Below, one piece after another: positions 17,095-24,631 of a stretch of DNA of 64,000 nt. The translations under genes were made by a program, and so were the position numbers. Every line of letters begins with the position of its first letter. The stretch's first letter is position 1. This DNA comes from Vagococcus salmoninarum. Lineage in GTDB: Bacteria > Bacillota > Bacilli > Lactobacillales > Vagococcaceae. The notes beneath the pieces are model-generated. The model was given only the letters and a program-made list of their open reading frames with translations, was not told the DNA's origin and made no database searches. The stretch is from the NCBI RefSeq assembly GCF_003987495.1, contig NZ_NGJU01000004.1:1-64000 (forward strand). Direction: 5' to 3'.

Positions 17095-17745
17095 TTATTG
17101 ATTGATTAATTCTTCTAAGTTTAATTGACTTAAATCTCGAACACTAATGTCAGTTCCTTGTAAAGGTTGCTCTGTTTCAATCCCCACAGTATAAATCCCA
17201 GCGGCTTTTAAGGCATCAACACCTGCTTGGGCATCTTCAAAACCAACTGCTTCAGCGGGACTGACCTTTAAAGCGGCAGCCGCTTTTAAAAATATTTCTG
17301 GATCTGGCTTCCCTTGACTTAAACTCGCTGGATCAACAATTATTTGGAAGTAATCAGCCACGCCGAGTTTTTCTAAAATCATCGGCGCATTTTTTGAAGC
17401 TGAGGCAATGCCACAAGGGATCTGGGCTACCTGAGCAGCTGCTAGAAAATCAGCCACCCCTGGCAATAAATCCGCTGGCGATAAATCAACTAATAACTCC
17501 ACGTAAGCTTGATTTTTAGTCACTGCTAAGGCTTCTTTTTCAGCTAAAGTAAAATTGCCCTCTTGTCCCCCATGATTTAAAATCAATTCTAAAGAGTCTA
17601 ACCGACTAATGCCTTTCAATTCCTCGTTAAAAACTTCATCGATAGTAATACCGAGTTTTTCCCCTAAGGCCTTCCAAGCCACATAGTGATATTTGGCAGT
17701 ATCAGTAATCACACCATCTAAATCAAATATAAATGCTTTTTTCAC
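17095..17745 (-). CDS. pgmB: Beta-phosphoglucomutase
   Basis: This HAD-fold enzyme interconverts beta-glucose 1-phosphate and glucose 6-phosphate. Nucleophile and acid/base motif FIFDLDGVITDTAKYHY gives Asp8 and Asp10. The beta-PGM hallmarks GISRLDSLELIL, GIASASKNAP and GFEDAQAGVDAL follow. A GTG at 17745 with a GAGGTG ribosome site is the best start (216 aa); a longer open frame upstream would overlap treP without a site. It lies about 25 bp downstream of treP and finishes the phosphorolytic trehalose route. Confidence 0.92.
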   Translation of the reverse strand: MKKAFIFDLDGVITDTAKYHYVAWKALGEKLGITIDEVFNEELKGISRLDSLELILNHGGQEGNFTLAEKEALAVTKNQAYVELLVDLSPADLLPGVADFLAAAQVAQIPCGIASASKNAPMILEKLGVADYFQIIVDPASLSQGKPDPEIFLKAAAALKVSPAEAVGFEDAQAGVDALKAAGIYTVGIETEQPLQGTDISVRDLSQLNLEELINQ

Positions 17746-17770
17746 AGGACACCTCTTCAATTTTATTGGA

Positions 17771-20482
17771 TTAATAATTAACAACTAATGGTTCTTTAGC
17801 TTGTAAGTCATACTCTTCTTCAGCAATGATAACACTTGTTTCATTACTAGCAGTGACTGTTACCTTTCCTAAACTAATCGTAAATTGGTAATCAATTCCC
17901 AGTCTTTGTAGCTTAAAATCTAAGCCTTGCCATTTTTCAGGTAAATTTGGCTTTAAAGACAACTGGTCTTCTCTAATTTCTAACCCGCCATAAGTCGCTA
18001 AGGTCACGTAAAGGGTAGCAGCCATCACCCCAGTATGAATGCCTTCTGCTGTCGTTCCCCCTTGAATGTCTTGATAATCAGAACGTAACGCTTCTTGATA
18101 CAACTGCCAAGACAAGTCTCTCTTACCAACATTTTCGGCTAATTGAGCGTGGACAATCCGTGATAAAGTTGAGCCATGTGAGGTCCGTTGTAAATAATAC
18201 TCTAAGTTTTTTTCTAAATAATCTGCTGGTAACTGGTAAGCTAAATCAGCTAAGATTTGATCAACTTTAACTTTTGAAAAATTGTAAAAAGTCATTAGCG
18301 TATCCGCTTGTTTCGCCACTTGATAATCATCTGCAGATTCGCCATTAGCACTTAAAATCCGATCCATTCGGTAAACATTGCCATATTTTTGACGGTAAAA
18401 ATCCCAATCAATTTCTTTTAAGTCAAAATAGCCAGCGTATTGAGCTATCACACCTTCCTCATTAATTTCTAAGGTTAATTTATGACGAATGGTTTCCATC
18501 TCTGCTAGTTTTTCAGCTGTGACTTTAGTTTTAGCTTGAATCTGAGCTAAAGTAGTTGGCTCTAAACTTTTTTGTAAATTAGCGACTTCTTCAAACAACC
18601 ACACAACCATCATATTCGTATAGGCGTTGTCCGTTAAGCCCCCTGTTTGACTCTCTGGGTAGGCTTCATGAAATTCATCTGGGCCCATGACTTTGGCAAT
18701 GGAGTAACGTTCCGTCTCTACTTGCCACTCGGCTTTACTTCGCCAAAACTCGGCAATTTCCATTAATAACTCGCCACCATAAGAAGCCATAAAGTCTTGG
18801 TCGCCGGTGTTATTCCAGTACAACCAGACATTGTAAGCAATGGCTAAAGAAACATGCCGTTGTAAGCGACTATAATCTTCCCCCCACTCCCCATTTAAAG
18901 GATTTAAGTGAAGTTCTTGGCTTTGCTCTGTACCATCTAGGCCAGATTGCCAAGGAAACATCGCCCCAGAATAACCCGCTTCTATAGCATTTGCTTTAGC
19001 CGCATCTAGTCGGTGGTAACGATACATTAGGAGTTGTTTCGCCATTTCAGGAAAGTGCATTGTGTAGAAAGGCATGATAAAAATTTCATCCCAGAATATA
19101 TGCCCCCGGTAAGCTTCGCCGTGAAGACCACGAGCAGTAATTGAGACATCTAAGTCTTGATTACTAAAAGGTGAACCAGAAACAAGTAAATGATACGTAT
19201 GTAAGTTAAGTAGTTTTTGAGACATTAAGTCGCCACTGACTTGGATTTCAGCTTGTTGCCACAAACTTTCCCAGGCTTTTTGGCTTTCTTGGTAGTTTTT
19301 CCCGAAAGACTTAGTTCCTTCAGCCCCTTTTGGTAAGTTAAGTTCTTGATGGGCTTCTGAGCGATAGACACTCACACTTTTTTCAATCCGGTACGTTTGA
19401 TTTTGTTCAACGACTAGTGGGACTTCTTGAATAATTTCTTGATCAGAAATTATTGTTGTGATCCTCTCGGCTGAAACAAAATCCCCTGCTAGCTCTGAAA
19501 CTTGCTGAACTGTCATTTCTGAGTCCTTCGTTTTAACTTTAACGGCTGTTTGCAAGCCCTCAGCTTCCAAGCTTTCAATCATTAAATGGTGTTGCTCTAA
19601 ACTACGATACCGTTCAACATTAAAGTTATGAACACTAGCGTCACTTTTACTAATAACTTTAACTTCGCCATTAAAATTCAAAGGAGTAAATTCGTAAGCC
19701 AAAGCATAATGATGTTTATCAGCCATATTAACAACTCGTTGGGTTTTAATAGCCAATTGATGACCTGCTTGATCTGTAATGTTTAACTCTGCTTGAAATA
19801 AGCCATCTCTTAAATTTAATTGGCGGTGCAAGGAATTAATCGTAACCTCTGCTAAATTAATGACTGGCCCCTCACCGATTTTCAAACTTAAATATTGAAG
19901 ATTTGGCGCATTAACAAAGTCTTCATTGCCAATGGCTTGGCCTTCAACTTCTGAGGTTGCCAAGTTATATAAGCCGGCAATATACGTTGCTGGATAGCTG
20001 CCTTCGGAAATATCCGCTTCTAACAAACTCCCTCGTAAGCCAAGATAGCCATTCCCAGTCGTTAATAGTGACTCAACAGAATAATTGCTTTTACCAGGAG
20101 TGTAACCGTAATAGTTAAGTTGCCAACTCATCTCTTGACCTTGTTGACTTAAAGCTTTAAGATTTTCAGCCCAACTTAAACCTGATACACTACGAATAAC
20201 TGGGACATTCATTTTTTCCATTAGATGATTTAAGACATTTACAGTTAACCCGTCAGCCGTTGTAAAACCGCCTGTTTGATCGATGTTTTTTAGTTCCTCA
20301 GTTATGATAATTCCTTGAATGTCTTGATAAGCTTCTGTAATTACCGACATTACTTGATCTAATTGGTCGGCAATGTTTTTTGAAGTCAACAACACCTGCT
20401 GTTGTTTTAAAATCACTTGTAAGCTAGTAAACTCAGTGATGTCACAAGTTTCTGTTGAAAAAGCTAAAGTTAGATACGTCAT
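17771..20482 (-). CDS. treP: Trehalose-6-phosphate phosphorylase-like GH65 with N-terminal extension
   Basis: The GH65 part runs from about residue 115 (MSWQLNYYGYTPGKSNYSVESLLTTGNGYLGLRGSL) to the end and has the (alpha/alpha)6 catalytic motif MGPDEFHEAY near residue 600, with the general acid Glu. With an adjacent beta-phosphoglucomutase and PTS trehalose permeases, phosphorolysis of trehalose 6-phosphate to beta-glucose 1-phosphate and glucose 6-phosphate is the likely reaction, as in Lactococcus TrePP. The first ~110 residues, ending in TTADGLTVNVLNHLMEKMNVP, are an extra domain I do not recognise. ATG 20482 follows AGAGGAGA. A TreR-like box lies 31 bp upstream. Confidence 0.88.
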   Translation of the reverse strand: MTYLTLAFSTETCDITEFTSLQVILKQQQVLLTSKNIADQLDQVMSVITEAYQDIQGIIITEELKNIDQTGGFTTADGLTVNVLNHLMEKMNVPVIRSVSGLSWAENLKALSQQGQEMSWQLNYYGYTPGKSNYSVESLLTTGNGYLGLRGSLLEADISEGSYPATYIAGLYNLATSEVEGQAIGNEDFVNAPNLQYLSLKIGEGPVINLAEVTINSLHRQLNLRDGLFQAELNITDQAGHQLAIKTQRVVNMADKHHYALAYEFTPLNFNGEVKVISKSDASVHNFNVERYRSLEQHHLMIESLEAEGLQTAVKVKTKDSEMTVQQVSELAGDFVSAERITTIISDQEIIQEVPLVVEQNQTYRIEKSVSVYRSEAHQELNLPKGAEGTKSFGKNYQESQKAWESLWQQAEIQVSGDLMSQKLLNLHTYHLLVSGSPFSNQDLDVSITARGLHGEAYRGHIFWDEIFIMPFYTMHFPEMAKQLLMYRYHRLDAAKANAIEAGYSGAMFPWQSGLDGTEQSQELHLNPLNGEWGEDYSRLQRHVSLAIAYNVWLYWNNTGDQDFMASYGGELLMEIAEFWRSKAEWQVETERYSIAKVMGPDEFHEAYPESQTGGLTDNAYTNMMVVWLFEEVANLQKSLEPTTLAQIQAKTKVTAEKLAEMETIRHKLTLEINEEGVIAQYAGYFDLKEIDWDFYRQKYGNVYRMDRILSANGESADDYQVAKQADTLMTFYNFSKVKVDQILADLAYQLPADYLEKNLEYYLQRTSHGSTLSRIVHAQLAENVGKRDLSWQLYQEALRSDYQDIQGGTTAEGIHTGVMAATLYVTLATYGGLEIREDQLSLKPNLPEKWQGLDFKLQRLGIDYQFTISLGKVTVTASNETSVIIAEEEYDLQAKEPLVVNY

Positions 20483-20512
20483 GTTAAGTCTCCTCTATTA
20501 GATAATTAGAAC

Positions 20513-20526
20513 CTTGTATATACATG
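20513..20526 (-). promoter_or_regulatory. TreR-like operator before treP
   Basis: CTTGTATATACATG contains the full TTGTATATACA core of TreR operators. It is the exact reverse complement of the first box before treB-2 and lies 31-44 bp before the treP start codon. Confidence 0.65.
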
Positions 20527-20683
20527 TATTAATTGGTTTTAGTATACCGATAATAATTCTGAATTGCAAATAATTATTAAAAAATAACTAAAATAAACGA
20601 GACAGATTAGCTTTTTATGCTAATTTTTTTAATTGTTTATATAGTAATAATTTTTTTAGCTCAATTTTTATAAATAAATAAAT

Positions 20684-20698
20684 ATAAAACGCTTGCAA
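20684..20698 (+). promoter_or_regulatory. cre-like site overlapping the treB-2 promoter -35
   Basis: ATAAAACGCTTGCA matches the CcpA consensus TGTAAACGCTTACA at 10 of 14 positions with central CGCTT intact. It overlaps the -35 box TTGCAA (20693-20698); the -10 TATCAT follows at 20716-20721 after 17 bp. CcpA binding here would block the promoter. Confidence 0.5.
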
Positions 20699-20718
20699 GA
20701 AAGTCTAAAAAGTTATAT

Positions 20719-20748
20719 CATGTATATACAAGAACTTGTCTATACATA
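20719..20748 (+). promoter_or_regulatory. Double TreR-like operator before treB-2
   Basis: Two boxes stand in tandem: CATGTATATACAAG (20719-20732) and CTTGTCTATACATA (20735-20748), overlapping and following the -10 box. The first is the mirror of the treP box; the second resembles the treB-1 box. Confidence 0.65.
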
Positions 20749-20775
20749 TAAAAATAGTTTTTAGGAGGAGTCAGA

Positions 20776-22740
20776 ATGGTTGATTACAAGCAAGATGCGT
20801 CACAATTATTAACACTCGTTGGTGGTAAAGATAATATTGCAGCTGTTTCTCACTGTGCCACACGGATGCGCTTTGTCTTAAACGATTTAACAAAGGCGGA
20901 TCAAAAAGCAATCGAAGAAATTCCTGCAGTCCAAGGGATGTTTACCCAAGCCGGGCAATTTCAAGTCATTATCGGTAATAATGTTCAAAGTTTTTATAAT
21001 GAATTTGTTAAAATATCTGGGATTGAAGGGGTTTCCAAAGAGGCAGCTAAGCAAAATGCCAAACAAAATCAAACCACACTGCAACGAATTATCGGCGTCT
21101 TTGCTGAAATCTTTTCACCATTAATTCCGGCTTTAGTCGTCGGTGGGTTAATTTTAGGATTCCGGAATGTCTTAGAAGGAATTGAGTTTGCCCGCTTAGG
21201 TGGTCAAACAATTGTCGAAGTTTCCCAGTTTTGGTCCGGGACGAATCACTTCCTGTGGTTAATTGGTGAAGCAATCTTCCAATTCTTACCTGTCGGAATT
21301 ACTTGGAGTATTGCTAAAAAAATGGGAACAACCCAAATTTTGGGAATTGTTTTAGGGATTACCCTAGTCTCCCCGCAACTCCTTAATGCTTACGGTGTAG
21401 CTGGAACAGCAGCTGCCGATATTCCTTTTTGGGATTTTGGTTTTGCCCAAGTTAATATGATTGGTTACCAAGCACAAGTCATTCCTGCTATGTTAGCCGG
21501 TTTCTTACTATGTTATTTAGAAATATTCTTTAGAAAATACATTCATCAAGCGATTTCGATGATTTTTGTGCCCTTATTCGCCTTAGTCCCTACTGTTTTA
21601 ATCGCCCACACTATTTTAGGGCCGATTGGTTGGACGATCGGTAGTTTCATTTCTAACGTTGTTAACACTGGTTTAGCTAGTGCTTTTAACTGGTTATTCG
21701 CTGCAGCCTTTGGTTTCTTCTATGCACCACTCGTTATTACTGGCCTTCATCATATGACTAATGCCATTGACTTACAGCTAGTTGCTGACTTTAAGAGTAC
21801 TAACTTATGGCCGATGATCGCCTTGTCGAATATCGCTCAAGGTTCCGCTGTGTTAGGTGTGATTTTCCTCCACCGAGGCAATGAAAAAGAAGAACAAGTC
21901 TCGATTCCAGCCGCTATTTCATGTTACTTAGGAGTAACGGAACCGGCGATGTTCGGTATCAACTTGAAATACTTATATCCTTTCGTAGCTGGCATGATTG
22001 GTTCAAGTATAGCTGGTCTCTTCTCCGTTGTGATGGGAGTTCGAGCTTCAAGTATTGGAGTTGGCGGTTTACCAGGGATTCTTTCAATTAAAATCGGCTA
22101 CTGGCCTTTTGCAATTGCCATGGTTATTGCCATTGTTATTCCCTTCTTTTTAACTATTTTATTCAGAAATAAAAATATTTTAAATAAGTTAGACCGAGTT
22201 GACGAAACCGCTTTAGCAATTGCAGGTTTTGAAACCGTAACTGGAACTACTACTAGTGTCACTCCTAGTACGGATTTAACTAAAAAGGCAGATTTAAACC
22301 TTTATGCTCCCGTAACTGGTCAATTAATGCCGATTACCGAAGTCCCTGATGAGGTCTTTTCGCAAAAAATGTTAGGTGATGGTTATGCGGTCTTGCCGAC
22401 TAAGGAAGAGATTTGTTCCCCAGTTGCTGGTACAGTCACTTCGGTCTTCCCAACAAAACATGCCCTTGGCTTATTAATGGCAAATGGCATTGAAGTCTTA
22501 CTCCATATGGGAATTGATACAGTTGAATTAGCTGGGCAACCTTTCACTATTTTAGTGGCAGAAGGTCAAACCGTAACTGCTGGTGAACCACTTGCTAAGA
22601 TGGCTTTAGAAGACATTAAAGCTGCTGGTAAAGGTACCGAAATCATGGTCTTACTCACTAACTTAACTGAGGCTCATCAATTTGAATTAACTAAAACTGG
22701 TCAAGTGACTAGTGGTAATGAGATTGGTTTTACTAAATAA
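20776..22740 (+). CDS. treB: PTS trehalose-specific EIIBCA, copy 2
   Basis: This second trehalose PTS permease has the same domain order as the one at 13761: EIIB (Cys27 in SHCATRMRF), EIIC with GLHHMTNAIDLQLVADF, EIIA (EVLLHMGIDTVEL). Most of EIIB and EIIC is nearly identical in residues to copy 1, so the two are recent-looking paralogues. The linker between EIIC and EIIA is shorter and Thr-rich, lacking the Pro-Glu run of copy 1. It is divergent from treP, and their shared region holds three TreR boxes and a cre-like site. An AGGAGG site precedes the ATG, and a strong terminator follows. Confidence 0.9.
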   Translation: MVDYKQDASQLLTLVGGKDNIAAVSHCATRMRFVLNDLTKADQKAIEEIPAVQGMFTQAGQFQVIIGNNVQSFYNEFVKISGIEGVSKEAAKQNAKQNQTTLQRIIGVFAEIFSPLIPALVVGGLILGFRNVLEGIEFARLGGQTIVEVSQFWSGTNHFLWLIGEAIFQFLPVGITWSIAKKMGTTQILGIVLGITLVSPQLLNAYGVAGTAAADIPFWDFGFAQVNMIGYQAQVIPAMLAGFLLCYLEIFFRKYIHQAISMIFVPLFALVPTVLIAHTILGPIGWTIGSFISNVVNTGLASAFNWLFAAAFGFFYAPLVITGLHHMTNAIDLQLVADFKSTNLWPMIALSNIAQGSAVLGVIFLHRGNEKEEQVSIPAAISCYLGVTEPAMFGINLKYLYPFVAGMIGSSIAGLFSVVMGVRASSIGVGGLPGILSIKIGYWPFAIAMVIAIVIPFFLTILFRNKNILNKLDRVDETALAIAGFETVTGTTTSVTPSTDLTKKADLNLYAPVTGQLMPITEVPDEVFSQKMLGDGYAVLPTKEEICSPVAGTVTSVFPTKHALGLLMANGIEVLLHMGIDTVELAGQPFTILVAEGQTVTAGEPLAKMALEDIKAAGKGTEIMVLLTNLTEAHQFELTKTGQVTSGNEIGFTK

Positions 22741-22765
22741 ATAGTCTGAAAAAAAATAGAAAAAA

Positions 22766-22807
22766 GACCTCAACAATAAGACATTTATTGTTGAGGTCTC
22801 TTTTTAT
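22766..22807 (+). terminator. Rho-independent terminator of treB-2
   Basis: GACCTCAACAATAA and its complement form a 14-bp stem with a 5-nt loop (22766-22798), followed by TCTTTTTATT. Confidence 0.85.
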
Positions 22808-23195
22808 TATTCTTAAAATTGACGAAAGCCACTCAATTGCTCGAGTGGCTTTCTAACTAAAAATAAATATTATTAAGGTTTCTGTTCCGTTAAAACTATT
22901 TGAATTAGACATCATTATTGTTTCTCATTTAAACGACTTAAACCCTACCATCTTTTAAGTCCTTGCAATCCTATAATTGCGCCAGTGTGAATAAACTTCC
23001 TAAAAATCAATCGTGTTAATGCTTCATACTTATTTTTAATACACTATTATTATAACATAGGTTGAAAAAAAATACTATTTTCTGAAAATAGTGAGGGTTA
23101 TAAGGTAGTTTGCAAGTAATTACAGATCATTCCCTCCTCCCTCAAACATGCTATAATTAACTTATTACTCATCACTAATTATTGGAGGCGTTTAT
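22808..23195. other. Non-coding stretch before the acetyltransferase gene
   Basis: About 390 bp without a supportable gene. It holds a second hairpin (22824-22853, 11-bp arms GAAAGCCACTC / GAGTGGCTTTC, no T run) and, at 23150-23157, an extended -10 (TGCTATAAT) for the following gene. A 33-codon frame on the minus strand near 22950-23050 has no start and is not called. Confidence 0.5.
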
Positions 23196-23804
23196 GTGAA
23201 TCAAAAAGAACGAATGTTAGCTGGATTACCTTATAAAGCTTGGTTAGACGGTTTAAGTCAAGAGCGACAAGCAACGAAACAAAAAATTTTCAATTTTAAC
23301 CATCTCTCTCCTGCTGAGCTTAGCCAAACCGATGCTCTGATTAAAGAGATTATTGGCACTCATGGCGATAGCTTACATATTGAAGCCCCTTTTCATTGTG
23401 ACTATGGGTCAAATATTGAAATCGGTAACAACTTTTTTGCTAACTATCATTGTGTGATGTTAGATGTGGCGAAAATCACGATTGGCGAGAATGTGATGTT
23501 TGCTCCTAATGTTTCTTTGTATACTGCCGGACACCCACTTCATCCAGTCTCACGAAATTCTGGCTACGAGTACGGCTTGCCGATTACAATTGGAGACAAC
23601 GTGTGGCTTGGTGGCAATGTGATTGTTAATCCTGGTGTGAGGATTGGGGATAATGTAGTTGTCGGCTCTGGCAGTGTAGTGACTAAAGATTTGCCTGATA
23701 ATGTTGTAGCTGTTGGTAATCCTTGCCAAATTATCCGAGAGATTACTGATGAGGACCGGGATTTTTATTACCGTAAAGAACGATTTGATGTAAGTGATTA
23801 CTAA
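23196..23804 (+). CDS. Maltose/galactoside O-acetyltransferase family (LbH)
   Basis: This is a left-handed beta-helix acetyltransferase that uses acetyl-CoA on a sugar hydroxyl. An N-terminal Maa/LacA-type helical segment (KERMLAGLPYKAWLDGL) is followed by hexapeptide repeats (ITIGDNVWLGGNVIVNPGVRIGDNVVVGSGSVVTKDLPDNVVAVGNP). The catalytic His is likely in YTAGHPLHP. Start is GTG after GGAGGCG; the ATG two bases upstream runs straight into TGA. The true acceptor sugar of this family is often unclear. The VOC gene follows closely, so the two probably form a unit. Confidence 0.92.
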   Translation: MNQKERMLAGLPYKAWLDGLSQERQATKQKIFNFNHLSPAELSQTDALIKEIIGTHGDSLHIEAPFHCDYGSNIEIGNNFFANYHCVMLDVAKITIGENVMFAPNVSLYTAGHPLHPVSRNSGYEYGLPITIGDNVWLGGNVIVNPGVRIGDNVVVGSGSVVTKDLPDNVVAVGNPCQIIREITDEDRDFYYRKERFDVSDY

Positions 23805-23821
23805 TTAAGGAGGCGGAATGG

Positions 23822-24208
23822 ATGAAACTCGAGCATAGTGCAGTCTACGTTAATGATTTAGAAAGTATGAAAGAATTTTATCAAGAATACTTTGGGGCAA
23901 TGGCTAATGAAAAGTATCGTAATCCCAAGACTGGTTTAGAAACTTATTTTTTAAGTTTTAAAAATGGCGATAGTCGCTTAGAACTAATGACCCGACCGGA
24001 GATAGTTTCCCAAGACAAAGCCTTATTTCGGACCGGTTTAACTCATCTGGCTTTTTCAACTGGCAGTGAGTCTCAGGTTGACGACTTAACTAACTCATTG
24101 AAAGCTGCTGGCTACACTGTTATTAGTGGCCCTCGGCGCACAGGTGACGGTTACTATGAAAGTTGTATTTTAGACCCTGAAGGCAACCAAATCGAAATAA
24201 CTAGTTAA
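23822..24208 (+). CDS. VOC-fold (glyoxalase/dioxygenase) family protein
   Basis: A 128-residue single vicinal-oxygen-chelate unit pair: the N-terminal half starts KLEHSAVYVNDLESMKEFYQEYFG, the C-terminal half reads LTHLAFSTGSE...SCILDPEGNQIEI. Metal-ligand candidates are His5, Glu in SRLELM, His in LTHLAF and Glu in QIEI, the pattern of glyoxalase I-like proteins. Substrate unknown. Start ATG at 23822 follows GGAGGCGG; an ATG four bases upstream is out of frame. The stop is only 8 bp from the start of intergenic repeat copy A. Confidence 0.85.
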   Translation: MKLEHSAVYVNDLESMKEFYQEYFGAMANEKYRNPKTGLETYFLSFKNGDSRLELMTRPEIVSQDKALFRTGLTHLAFSTGSESQVDDLTNSLKAAGYTVISGPRRTGDGYYESCILDPEGNQIEITS

Positions 24209-24286
24209 GACAAAGAAGGTGTGACAAAAGTCGTTTAAATACAAGTAATTGGAAATAAATCCGAACAATCAGTTCTTTTGATTGTG

Positions 24287-24333
24287 GCCTTTAATTCTTA
24301 GTGCTTTAGCACTTAGAGATTAATGAGAGCGAA
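24287..24333 (+). repeat. Hairpin module 1 inserted in repeat copy A
   Basis: A 47-nt unit absent from copy B, matching module 2 at 36 of 47 positions and ending in the same TGAGAGCGAA. It can fold by TTAAT/ATTAA and AGTGC-TTTA-GCACT. The insertion point lies within the stem of the surrounding element. Confidence 0.75.
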
Positions 24334-24366
24334 ACAGAGTGTAGTCGGATTTATTGAAATTATCGT

Positions 24367-24413
24367 GCCTTCAACGCTTAGCGCTTTAGCGTTTAGCAGT
24401 TGTTGAGAGCGAA
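24367..24413 (+). repeat. Hairpin module 2 inserted in repeat copy A
   Basis: A second 47-nt unit absent from copy B. It folds like module 1, by CAAC/GTTG and AGCGC-TTTA-GCGTT. Three base pairs are changed from T-A to C-G relative to module 1 with both sides altered, and one becomes a G-T wobble. Confidence 0.75.
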
Positions 24414-24491
24414 GCTATTTGACTTTTGGAACCCGTCTATCAAATAGCTTTCGTCAAAAAAGGGCGCCGATGACTTATGTCACGGCCCCTT

Positions 24492-24504
24492 TTCGTTCGG
24501 AAAT
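24492..24504 (+). promoter_or_regulatory. PurBox-like site before the purine permease
   Basis: TTCGTTCGGAAAT matches the reverse form of the PurR box (AWWGTTCGGWWWT) at 11 of 13 positions with the core GTTCGG intact. It lies 128 bp before the permease start. PurR boxes are known before purine uptake genes in Bacillus and Lactococcus. Call made by eye. Confidence 0.4.
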
Positions 24505-24631
24505 GAAAGGCTTTCTTAAACAAAAACCGCTCTTTTCCTTCTATTTGATTGCTTATGCCTTTGATATTTGATAGGATGTCAGAGGTATGTTTGTAGACTT
24601 ACTAATTATAGCTATTATAAAGGAGATTATT

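Larger units (their letters stand above)
24216..24490 (+). repeat. Structured intergenic repeat, copy A (long form)
   Basis: This ~275-bp element shares a 57-nt identical block (24229-24285) with an inverted copy at 31861-32032. Its ends are imperfect inverted repeats (GTGACAAAAGTCGT at left; reverse complement of the right end GTGACATAAGTCAT). Inside, AATAAATCCG pairs with CGGATTTATT around an ACAATCA/TGATTGT hairpin, and AAGCTATTTGA pairs with TCAAATAGCTT. The right end folds into a GC-rich hairpin next to T and A runs and may act as a terminator. Compared with copy B it carries two extra hairpin modules. No transposase or clear target duplication is seen. Confidence 0.85.

Noticed and set aside
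22950-23050. A 33-codon minus-strand open stretch ending in a peptide like HTGAIIGLQGLKRW
   Set aside because: Flanked by stops, has no start codon or ribosome site, and no family could be named; probably chance or an old remnant too short to call.
24216-24490. Insertion sequence or tRNA/ncRNA gene of a known class
   Set aside because: No transposase frame, no cloverleaf and no known riboswitch core. It is reported only as a repeat of unknown class.
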